Below are positions 10,521 through 23,300 of a DNA stretch of 64,000 nucleotides, piece after piece. Source of the DNA: Euryodendron excelsum. Lineage: Eukaryota > Streptophyta > Magnoliopsida > Ericales > Pentaphylacaceae. The position numbers were made by a program, and so were the translations under genes. Position 1 is the stretch's first letter; each line of letters begins with the position of its first letter. Where the stretch lies: NCBI GenBank assembly GCA_033060915.1, contig CM065397.1, positions 27,587,501 to 27,651,500 on the forward strand, in the 5' to 3' direction. Below the pieces are notes generated by a model that saw nothing but the letters and a program-made list of their open reading frames with translations, was not told where the DNA came from and made no database searches.

Positions 10521-10715
10521 GGTGTTTGGATTGCAGCTTAAAAAAGCCATAAGACAAAAAGTTTTAGCTAGCTCTAAAAAGTCACTTTTTTAAATAGTTT
10601 TGTGAAGTTTAAGCTAGTTCTAAAAGTGATTTTTTAAGTGGGGAACCAAACACGGTTAAAAAAGTTATAAGTTTAAGCTATGAGTTAATAAAAAAAACTG
10701 CATTCAAATGCCCCC
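10521..10715. mobile_element. hAT-like MITE
   Basis: About 195 bp with imperfect terminal inverted repeats: ggtgtttggattgcagctt at the left and, reversed from the right, gggggcatttgaatgcagtt. The interior is rich in 'aaaagtt/aactttt' (stacked 'taagctag', 'agctagc') and also contains 'ccaaacacgg'. These are features of plant hAT-type non-autonomous elements. No clean target duplication was identified. Confidence 0.55.
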
Positions 10716-12486
10716 AAGTGTAGAATAAATGATGACACAAGTAAAATTTGTTATTGACAACTAAAACAAAAGAATGTCATGTCATTTTGAAATCATAGAA
10801 AAACTATTTATTATTGTTAGATATCTCCCCTACAAATAACACTCTTGTTCCTACTTCGCGAATGAGTCAAATTACATTCACTAACAAATCTAATATTTAG
10901 TAATCGAGCTATTACACAATATATAATGTAATTGGAGGCTTACATGTAAATAAACTAATTACACTATGGTCCTAATAAGATTTATACTTCAGCTCTAGAT
11001 TTTAAAAGTTAAACCAATTAAAATAGATTATTCATCTATATGAAGGGGTAAAATTAATATATTTGTTGACATGATATCATTAGTGCGTAAAAACGTAAAG
11101 TCTTACATTATATACTATGATACAAGATGACCATGCCAATAGATATAAGAGTAATGCTCTATATAACAAATTGAAAAATGCTATTCTTTCAAAAATTTTG
11201 TATATAAAAGTTCACTAGAATGATGTAACGGCGATATTTTTATAATTAATAGCCACCATGATGGGTGTTTTATTTTTAAGTGGCTCTCATTCAACCACAT
11301 ATAAATGAATGACAAATAAATTTATACAGAACTAGGGGTGTACCTACGCAATGCGCATATAAAAGAAAAATAGGCAAATATATATGTTAAAAAATTGGTC
11401 AACAAACAAACATGTAATATAAATAGAACATATATAAACAAAAAATTTGATATTTAAGCACTTCGAAACTATAAAATAGTAAGGACTTGATTCTAAACCT
11501 ATATGGATATGTACTTCTAATCCGCTTTTGTAATATATAAGTTTTTTCTTTTTACATCTTATCTAGTATTTATTTACTTTAAAAAGTCTTTTTTTTAATA
11601 AAATGAAGAGAAATTCTAATAAAATTTTTATCTATTAGCTTTAAGAGACGTGTGCATATGTACATACCCACAAACATAAATATCTAGAGAGCTGTAGAGA
11701 GAATCTCTAAAATTTTTATATTAATAAAAATTAAGAAAAGCTACTAAACTCGTAAAACAATAATAATAATTATGTATATTGATTAAAGTTAGAACTCAAA
11801 ATTGTAGTGAAAAGATTAATTAAATTATTATTATTTATTAATCAATTCATAATTATAAATGTAAAACTTGAAGCTATTGATGCATGTTTTGTGAATTATG
11901 GTGATAATAAGCAATATTTAGATAACTTTGGCCAAATTTAAATTTATTAATTTTATATAAATAAAACTTACATCAAATATAAGTTTTTATAATATAAAAC
12001 TCTATTATAAATGTGGATTTCATGCATTAAGCAATGTATTATAAAGAAAAAAAAAGTTAAATGACTGGATCTTGATTATTGTGTGTTACATAAAAAATCG
12101 TTTCTTGTATATAATAGTAATTGAATCCTAGAGACTCAATTGGATATGATTTTGTACTTAATTTAGCTTACATATTATGTTTCCTGATATAATTTATAGA
12201 TACATAATTGGGTAAAACTTTGTACTTAAAAATTAGATTACGTATTATTTGTAGGGACTTAATTGGATAAGACTTTATACTTGATAAGGAACTTTGCTTG
12301 ATTTTAATAAGAATTAGTAGGGAAATAAGACTCTGTACTTAAATAAAAAATTTTATTAGATTATTATAAGAATTGGTGAGCTATCTTATTGTGGCTATGA
12401 GGTTACATTTTAAAAATATAAGAACATATAAAATGTTACATAGGCATTACTTAGGAGAGAGAGTAAAAATTTGAACGAATATAACC

Positions 12487-12509
12487 TATATATATATATA
12501 TATATATAT
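12487..12509. repeat. (TA)n microsatellite
   Basis: Uninterrupted alternating TA run in AT-rich intergenic DNA. Confidence 0.9.
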
Positions 12510-12999
12510 GAGATTGGATAGAACATAGAAGCAGTCAGCACACAATTCGTCAACTAAGTCAGTTAGAACCTTTTTTTTTTTTTTTCTTTATTTATTTTTG
12601 TATTTCTCATTTATGTGAAATTAATATTTTTAACATGCTCATGTAAATTTGAAAATATTTTAATTGGCCTGTCGTGCACGGAAATATTTTCTCCATACTA
12701 CAAGGATGGATTCAACGAGTGAGTTCATTGTGTTTCTTAATCAATGTTTGAGTTTAACTAACCGTAACATCTTGTTGGAGGAGTTATTTATGTTTCATGG
12801 TACACAGAAGATGTATAAGCCTGTCCCCCCAACTTGTCTCGTGCTTAGATCTCACGCAAAAACTCTGTCCCTCCTTTCGTGCTGCTGTGAAGTCTAGCGC
12901 CCTGACATGATTGTTGCGTAATTTAATGCAATCTTTTTTTGTTGCACCAAAAAAAAAAAAAATTGAAATTTTTTCTCCACATGGATAACTAGTCTGGAT

Positions 13000-13641
13000 T
13001 CTGGACTAGTCCAGCCGGCGTCCAAACTTGGCATAGTAGTGTGAAGTTTTTCCCAGTAGTGAACTCCGCGAATCGCAGATCTGAAACAATTATCCTCCAT
13101 GCCCTTCTCTCTCTTTTCTGCTTCGAGGATCTGAGAAGGTGTAAGATTGAATCTCTGCATCTGATCCGGTACGCTTGCTAAAATCTCTTCGTCTCTCTCA
13201 ATTACGCTTTTTTCTCATAATTTAGATCCAGGAGACTGAATATCTTCGATCTGTTTGGTTTCCTAGAAAAACGTAGGAAAATAAAATGGAAAAACACTTC
13301 TCAGCTGGGCCAATTCACAAGGGTTACGCTTGTTGAATGGAAGCTTACATTTTCTCAGTTATCTAATGTATCGGAAACTAAGATCCAATTTCCTTCTTTA
13401 TTTCTTTTTGCCTCTCAGCAACATAACACAGCATTCAAGAGGTTTGCCAAGTATTAGTGTTGAATATCGACAGATCTGACTTTTAATTTACTATGAATCA
13501 ATATTTTTCTGCAATTAAACGGCTAGCTGTTAAATTTTTTTAATGATATTGTGCATTGAAATTCTAGATCTAGGTTTTGAAACTTTCTGCATCTGTTTTG
13601 AGTAGATTTAGTTGTGTCAGAAACAAGGGAGACAGGGAGAC
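13000..13641 (+). promoter_or_regulatory. Probable beta-COP promoter/5' leader with a 5'-UTR intron
   Basis: The stretch 13030-13170 is less AT-rich and includes a CT-rich segment (cccttctctctcttttctg), as in many plant 5' leaders. At 13171 gtacgct could be a splice donor. Acceptors tttag (about 13606-13610) and gtcag (13616-13620) lie just before the start codon, which would leave a 5'-UTR intron of roughly 440-450 bp. This model is inferred; transcript data are needed to fix the ends. Confidence 0.5.
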
Positions 13642-15687
13642 ATGGAGAAATCTTGCTTCTTTCTTGTTCACTTTGACAAAGGAACACCTGCTATTGCAAA
13701 TGAGATCAAGGAATCACTTGAAGGGAATGACGATCCAGCCAAGGTTGATGCCATGAAGAAGGCAATCATGCTTCTGTTGAATGGTGAAAACCTACCTCAT
13801 CTTTTTATCACTATAGTTCGATATGTGTTGCCCTCTGAGGACCACACAATTCAAAAACTGTTGCTTCTTTATTTGGAGATCATTGACAAAACTGATGCCA
13901 AAGGACGGGTCTTACCCGAAATGATTTTGATATGCCAAAATTTGAGGAACAATCTTCAGCACCCGAATGAGTACATTCGGGGTGTGACATTGAGGTTTCT
14001 TTGTCGGTTGAATGAAGTGGAGATTATTGAGCCTTTGATACCTTCAATTTTGGCGAATTTGGAGCATCGGCATCCTTTCATCAGAAGGAATGCAATACTT
14101 GCAGTGATGTCTATTTCCAAGCTTCCGCAAGGCGAGCAGCTTTTGGTTGATGCGCCAGAGATGATTGAGAAGGTTCTTTCAACAGAGCAGGATCAATCCG
14201 CCAAGAGGAATGCTTTCCTTATGCTTTTCACCTGTGCCCAGGACCGTGCGATTAGTTACCTTTTGACTCATGTTGATAGAGTATCTGAATGGGGAGAATT
14301 GCTTCAGATGGTTGTTTTGGAGTTGATTCGTAAAGTATGTAGAACGAATAAGGGAGAAAAGGGGAGGTACATAAAGATTATTATCTCTCTTTTGAATGCC
14401 CCCTCAAGTGCAGTTATTTATGAATGTGCTAGCACACTTGTCTCTTTATCATCTGCCCCTACGGCTGTTAGAGCTGCAGCAAATACTTACTGTCAGCTGC
14501 TTCTCTCTCAGAGTGACAACAATGTTAAGCTTATTGTGCTTGATCGGCTGAATGAACTCAAATCTTCTCATAGAGAGATTATGGTTGATATGATAATGGA
14601 TGTGCTAAGGGCACTTTCAAGCCCTAACCTTGACATTAGGAGAAAAACAATTGATATTGTTCTTGAATTGATCACTCCCCGAAATGTCAATGAGGTGGTT
14701 CTTACTTTAAAGAAGGAAGTTGTTAAGACTCAAAGTGGGGAGCTTGAGAAGAATGGGGAGTACCGGCAAATGCTCATTCAAGCTATTCATTCTTGTGCAA
14801 TCAAGTTCCCAGAGGTGGCGAGCACTGTGGTTCACCTGCTGATGGATTTCTTGGGAGACAGCAATATTTCTTCGGCATTGGATGTCGTTATTTTTGTACG
14901 AGAGATAATAGAAACCAACCCGAAATTAAGGGTCTCTATTATAACAAGGCTACTGGACACGTTCTATCAGATCCGTGCAGCACGGGTTTGTTCCTGTGCT
15001 CTTTGGATCATTGGAGAGTACTGCCTATCGCTTTCTGAAATTGAGAGTGGCATTGCAACCATTAAGCTGTGCCTAGGAGACCTACCCTTTTACTCTGCAT
15101 TGGAAGAAGGGGAATCTACCGATTCTTCAAAGAAGTCTCGACAAGTAAACTCCATAACTGTTTCCTCTAAAAGGCCAGCTATTCTTGCTGATGGGACTTA
15201 TGCTACTCAGAGTGCAGCTTCTGAAACTGCTTTCTCCCCTCCTGCTATTGTTCAAGGATCCTTGGCTTCAGAAAATTTAAGATCCCTTATTCTTACCGGT
15301 GACTTTTTCCTTGGGGCAGTTGTGGCCTGCACGCTGACAAAGCTTGTTCTAAGATTGGAAGAGGTTCAACCATCAAAAGTAGAAGTGAACAAAGCGCTCA
15401 CCCAAGCATTACTGATCATGGTTTCTATGCTACAATTAGGGCAGTCTTCATTTCTTCCGCACCCAATTGATAATGATTCCTGTGATAGGGTTGTCCTTTG
15501 CATAAGATTGCTTTGCAACACTGGGGATGTGGTCAGGAAGATATGGTTGCAGTCTTGTCGTGAGAGTTTTGTTAGAATGCTTTCAGATAAACAGTTGCAA
15601 GAAACAGAGGAAATTAAAGCAAAGGCTCAGGTTTCTCATGCACAACCGGATGACCTTATTGACTTCTACCATTTAAAGAGCAGGAGG
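13642..15687 (+). CDS. beta-COP: beta-COP coding exon 1: adaptin N-terminal solenoid and linker
   Basis: 2046 bp, 682 complete codons, phase-0 donor agg|gtaagg. Residues about 20-480 form the Adaptin_N alpha-solenoid (for example [50 protein letters not shown]). About 490-560 is a Ser-rich linker ([26 protein letters not shown]). About 565-670 returns to conserved helices ([20 protein letters not shown]). The trunk contacts delta-COP in the coat, by family knowledge. Translation past 15687 reads into the intron and should be ignored. Confidence 0.97.
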
Positions 15688-16354
15688 GTAAGGATCTCTG
15701 TAGTTGATATCCATAATATGTTTGATTTTAAAATGCCAGATAAACATGATATTGTTTTGTTGTCAATTATTCTATTGTCTTTCTGTAACTCTTACATGAG
15801 ATCATTTTTCACTTTTTCCACGTAGAAAGATTTGAGCTTAGCATTTGATCTCTGTTGTATGTTTGACTTTTGAATGCCTGATTAATACGAAACTGTTTTT
15901 CCGTATGTTGCACTATTGTCTTTCATTATTCTTACATGAGATCAATTTACAGTCTCTTATTTTGCAGGAAATCTACTGGCATTATCTTTTTTTTTTTGTT
16001 TAACACTTGTTTACTTATCCACGTCGTCTCTTGTAATGTTGAGTGGCTTTGTTTTGAAAGAAGTTCAGTTTATTAAGTTGATGGATTCCACTGAAAACGA
16101 GGCTGCTATATTCTCTTGCTGCTGGTTTATTTGCCTTTTGTTGCTTGTTACTTTGTTATAGCCATGAAGAATTCATTCCTAAACCTTACTGGAAGTGAGG
16201 CAACATACACTAGGCCACACATTTTGAGCTATATATCTAGTTGATTCTTTGCTTTGTTTCTTCTGATTGATGATATATGATTTTGGCAAAGTACGTAGGA
16301 GATGTGATAGAGGAGGTAGTCTATTCAAATTCTGATGCGTGTTTGTTTTGGGTT

Positions 16355-16388
<34 letters not shown>

Positions 16389-16406
16389 GGTTTTGGGGGT
16401 TGTTTT

Positions 16407-16442
<36 letters not shown>

Positions 16443-19400
16443 AGAGGGAACTCTTAGTGTCTCTTATCCTATCCAGTTTATATTGAACTACCAATTTGAT
16501 GGCTTTACCTGGAAAATTAAACGTGTTAAGATAAAGCCTGCCTAACTGTAAAGGGTAATACAAATGGAAGGGCCCTTTTGGTGGGCATTGAAGGAATGCT
16601 TTTCTACTGTTCCATTAATTTTCAAAACTACCTTTCATTGGGACAATCTTTTCTTTCTGCATTCTTTTTAGTTCACTTCTAATCTTGATATAGTCTTTTC
16701 ATAATAATAGTGGAGGATATTTCACATTTGTTTATTAAAGGAGGATGGATGGGTTCAAAATTTTTATTGGATGGATTTCATATACACAAAGTCTTACATA
16801 TGAAGGAAGCCTAATTTTATATGTTCCTGAGACTGAAAGTATGCTGTTACTGTCATACTAATGATGATGGTTTCTTTTATTGTTCACAAGAAGAGGTTAG
16901 TGTCCAATTTTTTTGGTGGGGTGCCCCTATAAGGAGGTTTCACATATTTAGTTAGGTATTATTGGTAACCCAATTTTATTCTGTTACATCTATTGGAATT
17001 TGGTATTTAAATTGTGTTCTAGATTAGAATGTCTACATTTAATGTGTTTTTGGATGGTTAGGACTATTTACATTTCGTTTACATCAGTTTTGCTTTGGGA
17101 GTTTTATGGTTATTTGTTTGTATTTTATTTATAGGATGTCTTGAAGCTATTCATCATCATCTAGGACAATGTTTGGTTGAGTTTTATTTTTATTAAAATA
17201 AAAAAATTGTTGAGATCACTTATATGGTCCGTTGCTGTGTGCATTATTGTCTTATTTAATTCTAGGGAGATATGTGAAAAGTTCAACTTTTATGCATAGA
17301 CTGCTCTTTTATATCATCAGTGAAAAAGCTTATTCATAAGTTGATGACTTCTTATAAAAAAAATAAAAAAAAAAGTTGATGACTTATTAGTTCATTTTTT
17401 TCAAAATCGTTAGGAACTTTCCTTGTTAAATGACTTTGACATGTGGCATGCACCATAGTTTTGTTGGTTTTGTGCCTCCTTTCATGCTATCTTCACCCTC
17501 TCCATCGGTATTTGCATTTTTGTTGGAAAAGAATGGTGTAGGCTATTTGTTGAAAGTGGTGAATAAGCTGGTAAACTTCAGATTTTGTGAATTACTATTT
17601 TGGTCTTGCTCTGTTTCGCAAAAAAGTGGTCTGGATAGTGTAATAATTCGATTTTGCATCCACAATGATAGTTGCCTTATATCATAGTATTGATGGCAAA
17701 GTCAATCTTAGTTGTCATAATCTTTTTTTTGGGAAAGTATGTCATAATCTTACATGATCTTATATGGACTAAGAGTTGGATAGAGCCAGGTGTCATGAGA
17801 AAAGTATTCTAAAAGAACTAGGAACAGAAACATGGAGTGAAAGAGAGCTGAGAAAAGTGGAGTCCAAGTGATATATTTAGAAGCATCATTGTTATCCATA
17901 TTTCTTAGGTGAAGCAGCTCATCCAATTTTTGATTGTCTGTTGGACCTTTAGTTCTCATTATTCTATTGAGTTCTCCGAATGAGATATTGCCAAGGTACA
18001 CCTGATTGCCAATGAGTTGGGATTAAAAGAACCATGGACGAGTTGAGTGTAAGGGAGCAAGGAGTTATAGCGTTTTTCAGCTGTGCTATATCAACCACCA
18101 CATAGTTTGACATAGTGGTTCAATATTCATTATAGCTTATGGTTGATTTTAGAAGATATTGTTTGATTTTGTGGCCCCTTTGTGGTTGTTAGTGGTTCTA
18201 TTTTAACTACATAGTCTCCTCTCTCTCTCTCTCTCTCTCTCTCACCTTTTTGTCTTCCCGGCCTACTTTGGGAGGAGTGTTATTCTGTTGGAATTTAATC
18301 AAATTTGCAGTTGAAGTGAAGCAGGGTTGAGTTTATATAATAAAGATTATGTGTTCATCACATCTCTGCCTCTGTGGAGACTGTTAAGTGTCCTTTTGTA
18401 TAAAAGGGCTGCAGATTTAATTGGGAGATGTTTGTTTTACTATTGTTCTGCCTTTTTTGTGTTTCTAATATTGTCTGCTTTATTTCCTTTGCTTCACTTT
18501 TTGAATGTTTAAGCTTTGAAGAATTATGAAGGCCAGATTTTTGGTCTGCTTAGACTAGAATTTTGTGTATTTGTTTTCTGTGTCTAATTTGTCCTGATAT
18601 TATCTACTCTCAAGGGTATGAGCCAGCTGGAGTTGGAAGATGAGGTCCAGGATGATTTAAAACGAGCTACTGGGGAATTTATCAAGGATGGAGATGATGC
18701 AAATAAACTAAATCGTATTCTTCAACTGACTGGATTTAGTGATCCAGTCTATGCTGAAGCTTATGTCACTGTTCATCATTATGATATCATCCTGGATGTT
18801 ACTGTTGTTAATCGAACTAAGGAGACCCTCCAGAATTTGTGTTTGGAGTTGGCAACTATGGGTGATCTTAAACTTGTTGATCGCCCGCAGAACTATACTC
18901 TAGCTCCTGAATCATGCAAGCAGATAAAGGCCAATGTTAAGGTGTCCTCAACTGAGACTGGAGTCATATTTGGGAATATTGTTTATGAGACTTCAAATGT
19001 GCTTGAGCGGACAGTTATCGTCCTCAATGATGTCCACATTGATATAATGGACTACATCTCCGCAGGAGTGTGCAGCGATGTGGCTTTTAGAACGATGTGG
19101 GCAGAATTTGAGTGGGAGAACAAGGTACATCTGGTTTTCCTTTCCCTTCTCTTGAATAATTTCCACAGCTAAATTTTCTGAATAACTGGATGTTCATTAA
19201 TTTTTAAAATATTTTTGTAAGCCAAAATGCACAATATGTCTATAACATTCAACTCATGTGTATGTTTTTGATTAAAGCCTTCTAACCAAAATGAAATTCA
19301 ATTATGCTTTGCATTTGTGAATAGACGACAAATTTTGGAAGCCTGAGTATATTTAATTAATATTTAGGTAATTTTTATTTCCTTAAATATATACAAAAAT

Positions 19401-20268
19401 TATTTGCGCTATCATGCATATTCTTGTAAAATTCGTCGTTGGCACTGGCTTCTCTTTTCGCCCAAATCTTCCTTGTCTATCTGTGTATTCTGCAAACTAC
19501 ATGGCTTTACTATGTGAGGATATTTATAACTATGGTTGAACATTTCTAATTCATGTTACTCTGATTCATGTGCCAGCAAACTGATTTGAGATTCTAGTTG
19601 AAGTACGTTGTATTCAGATCCAAAGAGAATAGTAGATGCTGTCCAGGTCTCAATATCATATAATTCCTGGCCTTAACTTTCTTGTGAGAGACTTAGCTAT
19701 AAAACAAGAAAGAGTCAGCACCATTGTAGTTAGTGCCCCCTTCCTGAACCAGCCCCATTAGGGTACTCAATGATATGGCTAGGCCCATGCAGATTGTTTC
19801 ATACAGTCATTTAGGATTAGGAATGGTGGACATCGGTCAGTCAATCAGAATCTTCTTCAAGCTTTGGTAGCCATGGAAAATTGGCTGCCAAGTTTTATTG
19901 GACACAACCAACCAACCTTTTATGGGTTTTTTCCCAAAATAATTAAATTTAAAAAGGTATTTCCGGAAATAACAAAAATGAAAACCTTATTCCCAATTTA
20001 AGGTAAAATGCTCATGGAGGGTGCGTTTTCTAGCGGGGTTTAAAAAAAAAAAAAAAAAAAAAGAGAAAACACAGCATGCAGCTGCGTTTTCTGAGAAAAC
20101 GCATCTTTCCGCTGCGTTTTCTCAAAATAACACAATCTGCATTTTCCCACTTTCCCGCCCACTCTCTTTCTCTCTCTTTTTACTTTTCTCTACACTCCCC
20201 CGACTCTCTTTCTCTCTCTATTTACTTTTCTCTACACCCCCCCCCACTCTCTTTCTCTCTCTATTTAC

Positions 20269-20303
<35 letters not shown>

Positions 20304-23300
20304 GCCCTCTCTCTCCTTCTCTCTCTTTTCTAATTCTCACTTTATAAAAATTATACATAAAATTATAATATTTTTAAAAATTTTATTTTAAAAATAAAAA
20401 AAATAAAATAAAAAACTATGAACAGAGTCAAGTAATAATTAAAATATTTTAATAACAAAAATTATGAACAAAGTTAAGTAATAACTAAAGTAATAATTAA
20501 AAAATTTTAATAGCAAAAAATATGAACATAATTAAGTAACAATAAAAATATAGACAAAGTGTTATAAAATAACAAAAATTATAATACTGTAATACTTTAA
20601 TATTATAATACTTTATTTACTGTAAATTACTTTATAAAATAACTATATATTTAACAATACTTTTTTACTAATTATTATTTTACTTATTTTGTCCTTGAAA
20701 TTATTTTCTGCAAATTTTTGCTATTTTATAACACTTCTTATAACATTTTATCACTGATTACTAAAATATTTTAATTATTACTTAACTCTGTTCATATTTT
20801 TTATTTTATTTTTTTAAATTTAAAATAAAAATAATAAAAATTTTATAAATATTATAGTTTTATGTATGATTTTTATTATAAAATAAGAATGAGAGAATAG
20901 AGAGAGAGTGAGAGAGTGAAAAGGAGAGAGAGAGGGAGTAGAGTAGAGAGAAAATTTTGGACAAAAAAACTCAGGTGCGTTTTACGCTTAGAAAATTAAA
21001 ATTGAACAACATTTTATGCAACTCGATTATGCGACTTGATTTTGATCGTTTAAAGCATTAACTAGAATGATGTGACAGTGACATTCTCAGACCAAAAAGT
21101 CAGACATAGCATAAAATATAAGTTTATATAAGTTATTATTTGACTAGACTATGAACTTAGTTTACGATTAAAAAGTTACTAAAAGAAAATTAGCTTGACT
21201 AGACTCAATTTACGAATAAAAGATAAACGAACATTGCGGGTAACCTTATTGCTATCGTAGATTCATGGCCAAACATAGGATAAGATTAAAAGAAGTTGCT
21301 ATTAACATCTGATACTTTATGGATCATGTTTGTAACAACACAGTGGTTTGACGCGAACAAAAATGCTACTAGGTAGATAATTGACAAAGTCATCGTCAAC
21401 TTTTGCTTCTGAAAAGTCTGAAAGTTTTGGGTCAGAAACCAATAAAGGATCTTCAATAATTTCTACCAGTTGTCGTGTTAGATCACCATAGTCTGTCTTT
21501 GCTTGCTTTGTGAAATGATACATGTCTAATATTCGTTGTATTTGATCAATCTCGCATTCTAGTGCTTTTATGACCTTATTCGTAGGTGATCTCCTGTTTC
21601 ATAGGTTAGCTGAACGAGCCTTTGGGACACGGAGGCTATGCCATCGGCAATACATCTCTTGCTCATGCTTTTTATCGAGTAAGTCTTTCCACGGTAACCT
21701 TATGCATTGATCATCCGTCACACCGGGAGGTGGTCGTACGGATGCATTGCCAATGAAGATGTGGCTGACTGGACCCGTCGTATCGTGCATAAGGATAGGT
21801 TTGTTGAGAAAACTACGTTTTCAGCCGTACCATTTATTACCGATTGGGTCTGTGTATGTACCCACCATATGTGAGAGTCTTGACGATTGGCTTCCATCCA
21901 TGTCAGTGGTAGGATTGGCACAACTGGACGATGCCCCAAACAAGCATTTTCGTTTCGACATGTATACAAGTATGGTTAAGCATTCCTGCACGTAATCAAA
22001 GGAGGCATCAATTAATGTTACTTGATACATGAGTCTTTAATTGACATGACAACTCTTTGGTGTTGACTTTTCCATTCATGTTCTTGTTACGAGCATGGGG
22101 GATACAACTTTCAAACTGACATAAGAGATCTTTATGGCTTTAATCGACATGACAACTCGGTCTTGCCTTATCCTGTTATTGGTGCAACCTTTAATTGACA
22201 TGACAAACTTATGCTGTACACTTGTCCAGTCATGTTCTGGTCACGAGCATGGGGGATGCTGTATTCACGTGATGAGAGGTTAATGACTGTAATTGACGTG
22301 ACTACTATCTGGTACAGCCTTGTCACGGGCATATGTTGCAGATGTAACATTCACGTAAAGAGGATATAAGGGATTGCTCTATATAAATACCTCCTATATG
22401 GGGGAGGATGTGACACTATAAAATTAAATATTAATCTTGTTGTATGATTTTTTGCTATTGTACTTGTCTTAAAATTAAATGTATACGTATGTTTGGTGAG
22501 TTTCCCGCAAAATGATTAGGAAAATTTAAAAGCGATGTCATACTACGTACAATATAAAATACATGCAAATAAATGCGATGCTACATTTTTGGGGGTAAAA
22601 CCCCCATAATAGACAGTAAGAATAGATAATTTGACTTACAATAGATAATACTAATGAAACACCTTGAAAATTAATCGCCCAAAATGCCCCCCTATTAGAC
22701 ATGTTCAAGCTTGGCGGGTTCTCGATCCTTTACGAACCGCCACATCCTGTTGCTTGTCCTGACCACTCGGCCCTCTATCAACACTCGTTCTCCGCTTGCT
22801 CGTTCTCATCGCTTACTGCTACCAACTCTTCATCATCGTGTTGAACATGTGACGGTTCTGGCTCATAAGTCGATGCTGGGTAGGCACTGTGAAAATCATG
22901 ACTCACGTGTGACGGCTCTGGCGCATATGTTGATGAAGGGTGGTCACTGTGAAAATCATGAGTCATCTGTGATGGCTCTGGAGTATAACTGGATGAAGGG
23001 TAGCTACTATGAAAATGATGAGTTACCTATGACGCTCCAGCTCCATAAGTCGATGCAGGGTAGTAACTAGAAAAATTGTGACAGTGTTGTCCAGAACTGC
23101 CCCCTACGAATGGATTATGACTATACCCGGGATCTGTCTGAAACATAACTGGAGATACCTGCCAGGTCGATTGTTGATGTGATTTTCTGGGAGGATCATG
23201 TGTGCCAAGGTATTCCTCAGTAAAAAAAGATGGCCTATATGATGCTGTCTCCGAACTCTGACGGGCATAACTGTATGGGGTAGGCGTCACGTACCCAACA

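Larger units (their letters stand above)
10246..12990. other. AT-rich intergenic region upstream of beta-COP
   Basis: No coding sequence is supported. It contains one MITE-like element (10521-10715), an AT microsatellite (12487-12509) and poly-T/poly-A tracts (12572-12586; about 12949-12961). Part of the beta-COP promoter must lie at the right end, but no convincing TATA box was found. Confidence 0.6.
15688..18614 (+). other. beta-COP intron (2.9 kb)
   Basis: It runs from gtaagg to the acceptor ctctcaag. T-rich and non-coding throughout. It holds an unusual T31 then G33 homopolymer pair (16357-16441) and a CT microsatellite (18219-18242). Confidence 0.9.

Noticed and set aside
12664..12897. 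77-residue open frame upstream of beta-COP
   Set aside because: No recognisable motif; lies in the likely promoter region.
13612..13641. In-frame extension of beta-COP upstream of ATG 13642
   Set aside because: It has no ATG, includes a likely splice acceptor, and the family N terminus is MEKS.
15688..15825. Open frame continuing past beta-COP exon 1
   Set aside because: It reads into the intron after a good donor; the next conserved residues (GMSQLELED) are at 18615.
16321..16563. Open frames rich in Gly or Pro/Lys
   Set aside because: Produced by the T31/G33 homopolymers in an intron.
20021..20347. Ser/Leu-rich open frames at the MULE left end
   Set aside because: CT-microsatellite translation; the segment is part of the terminal repeat region.
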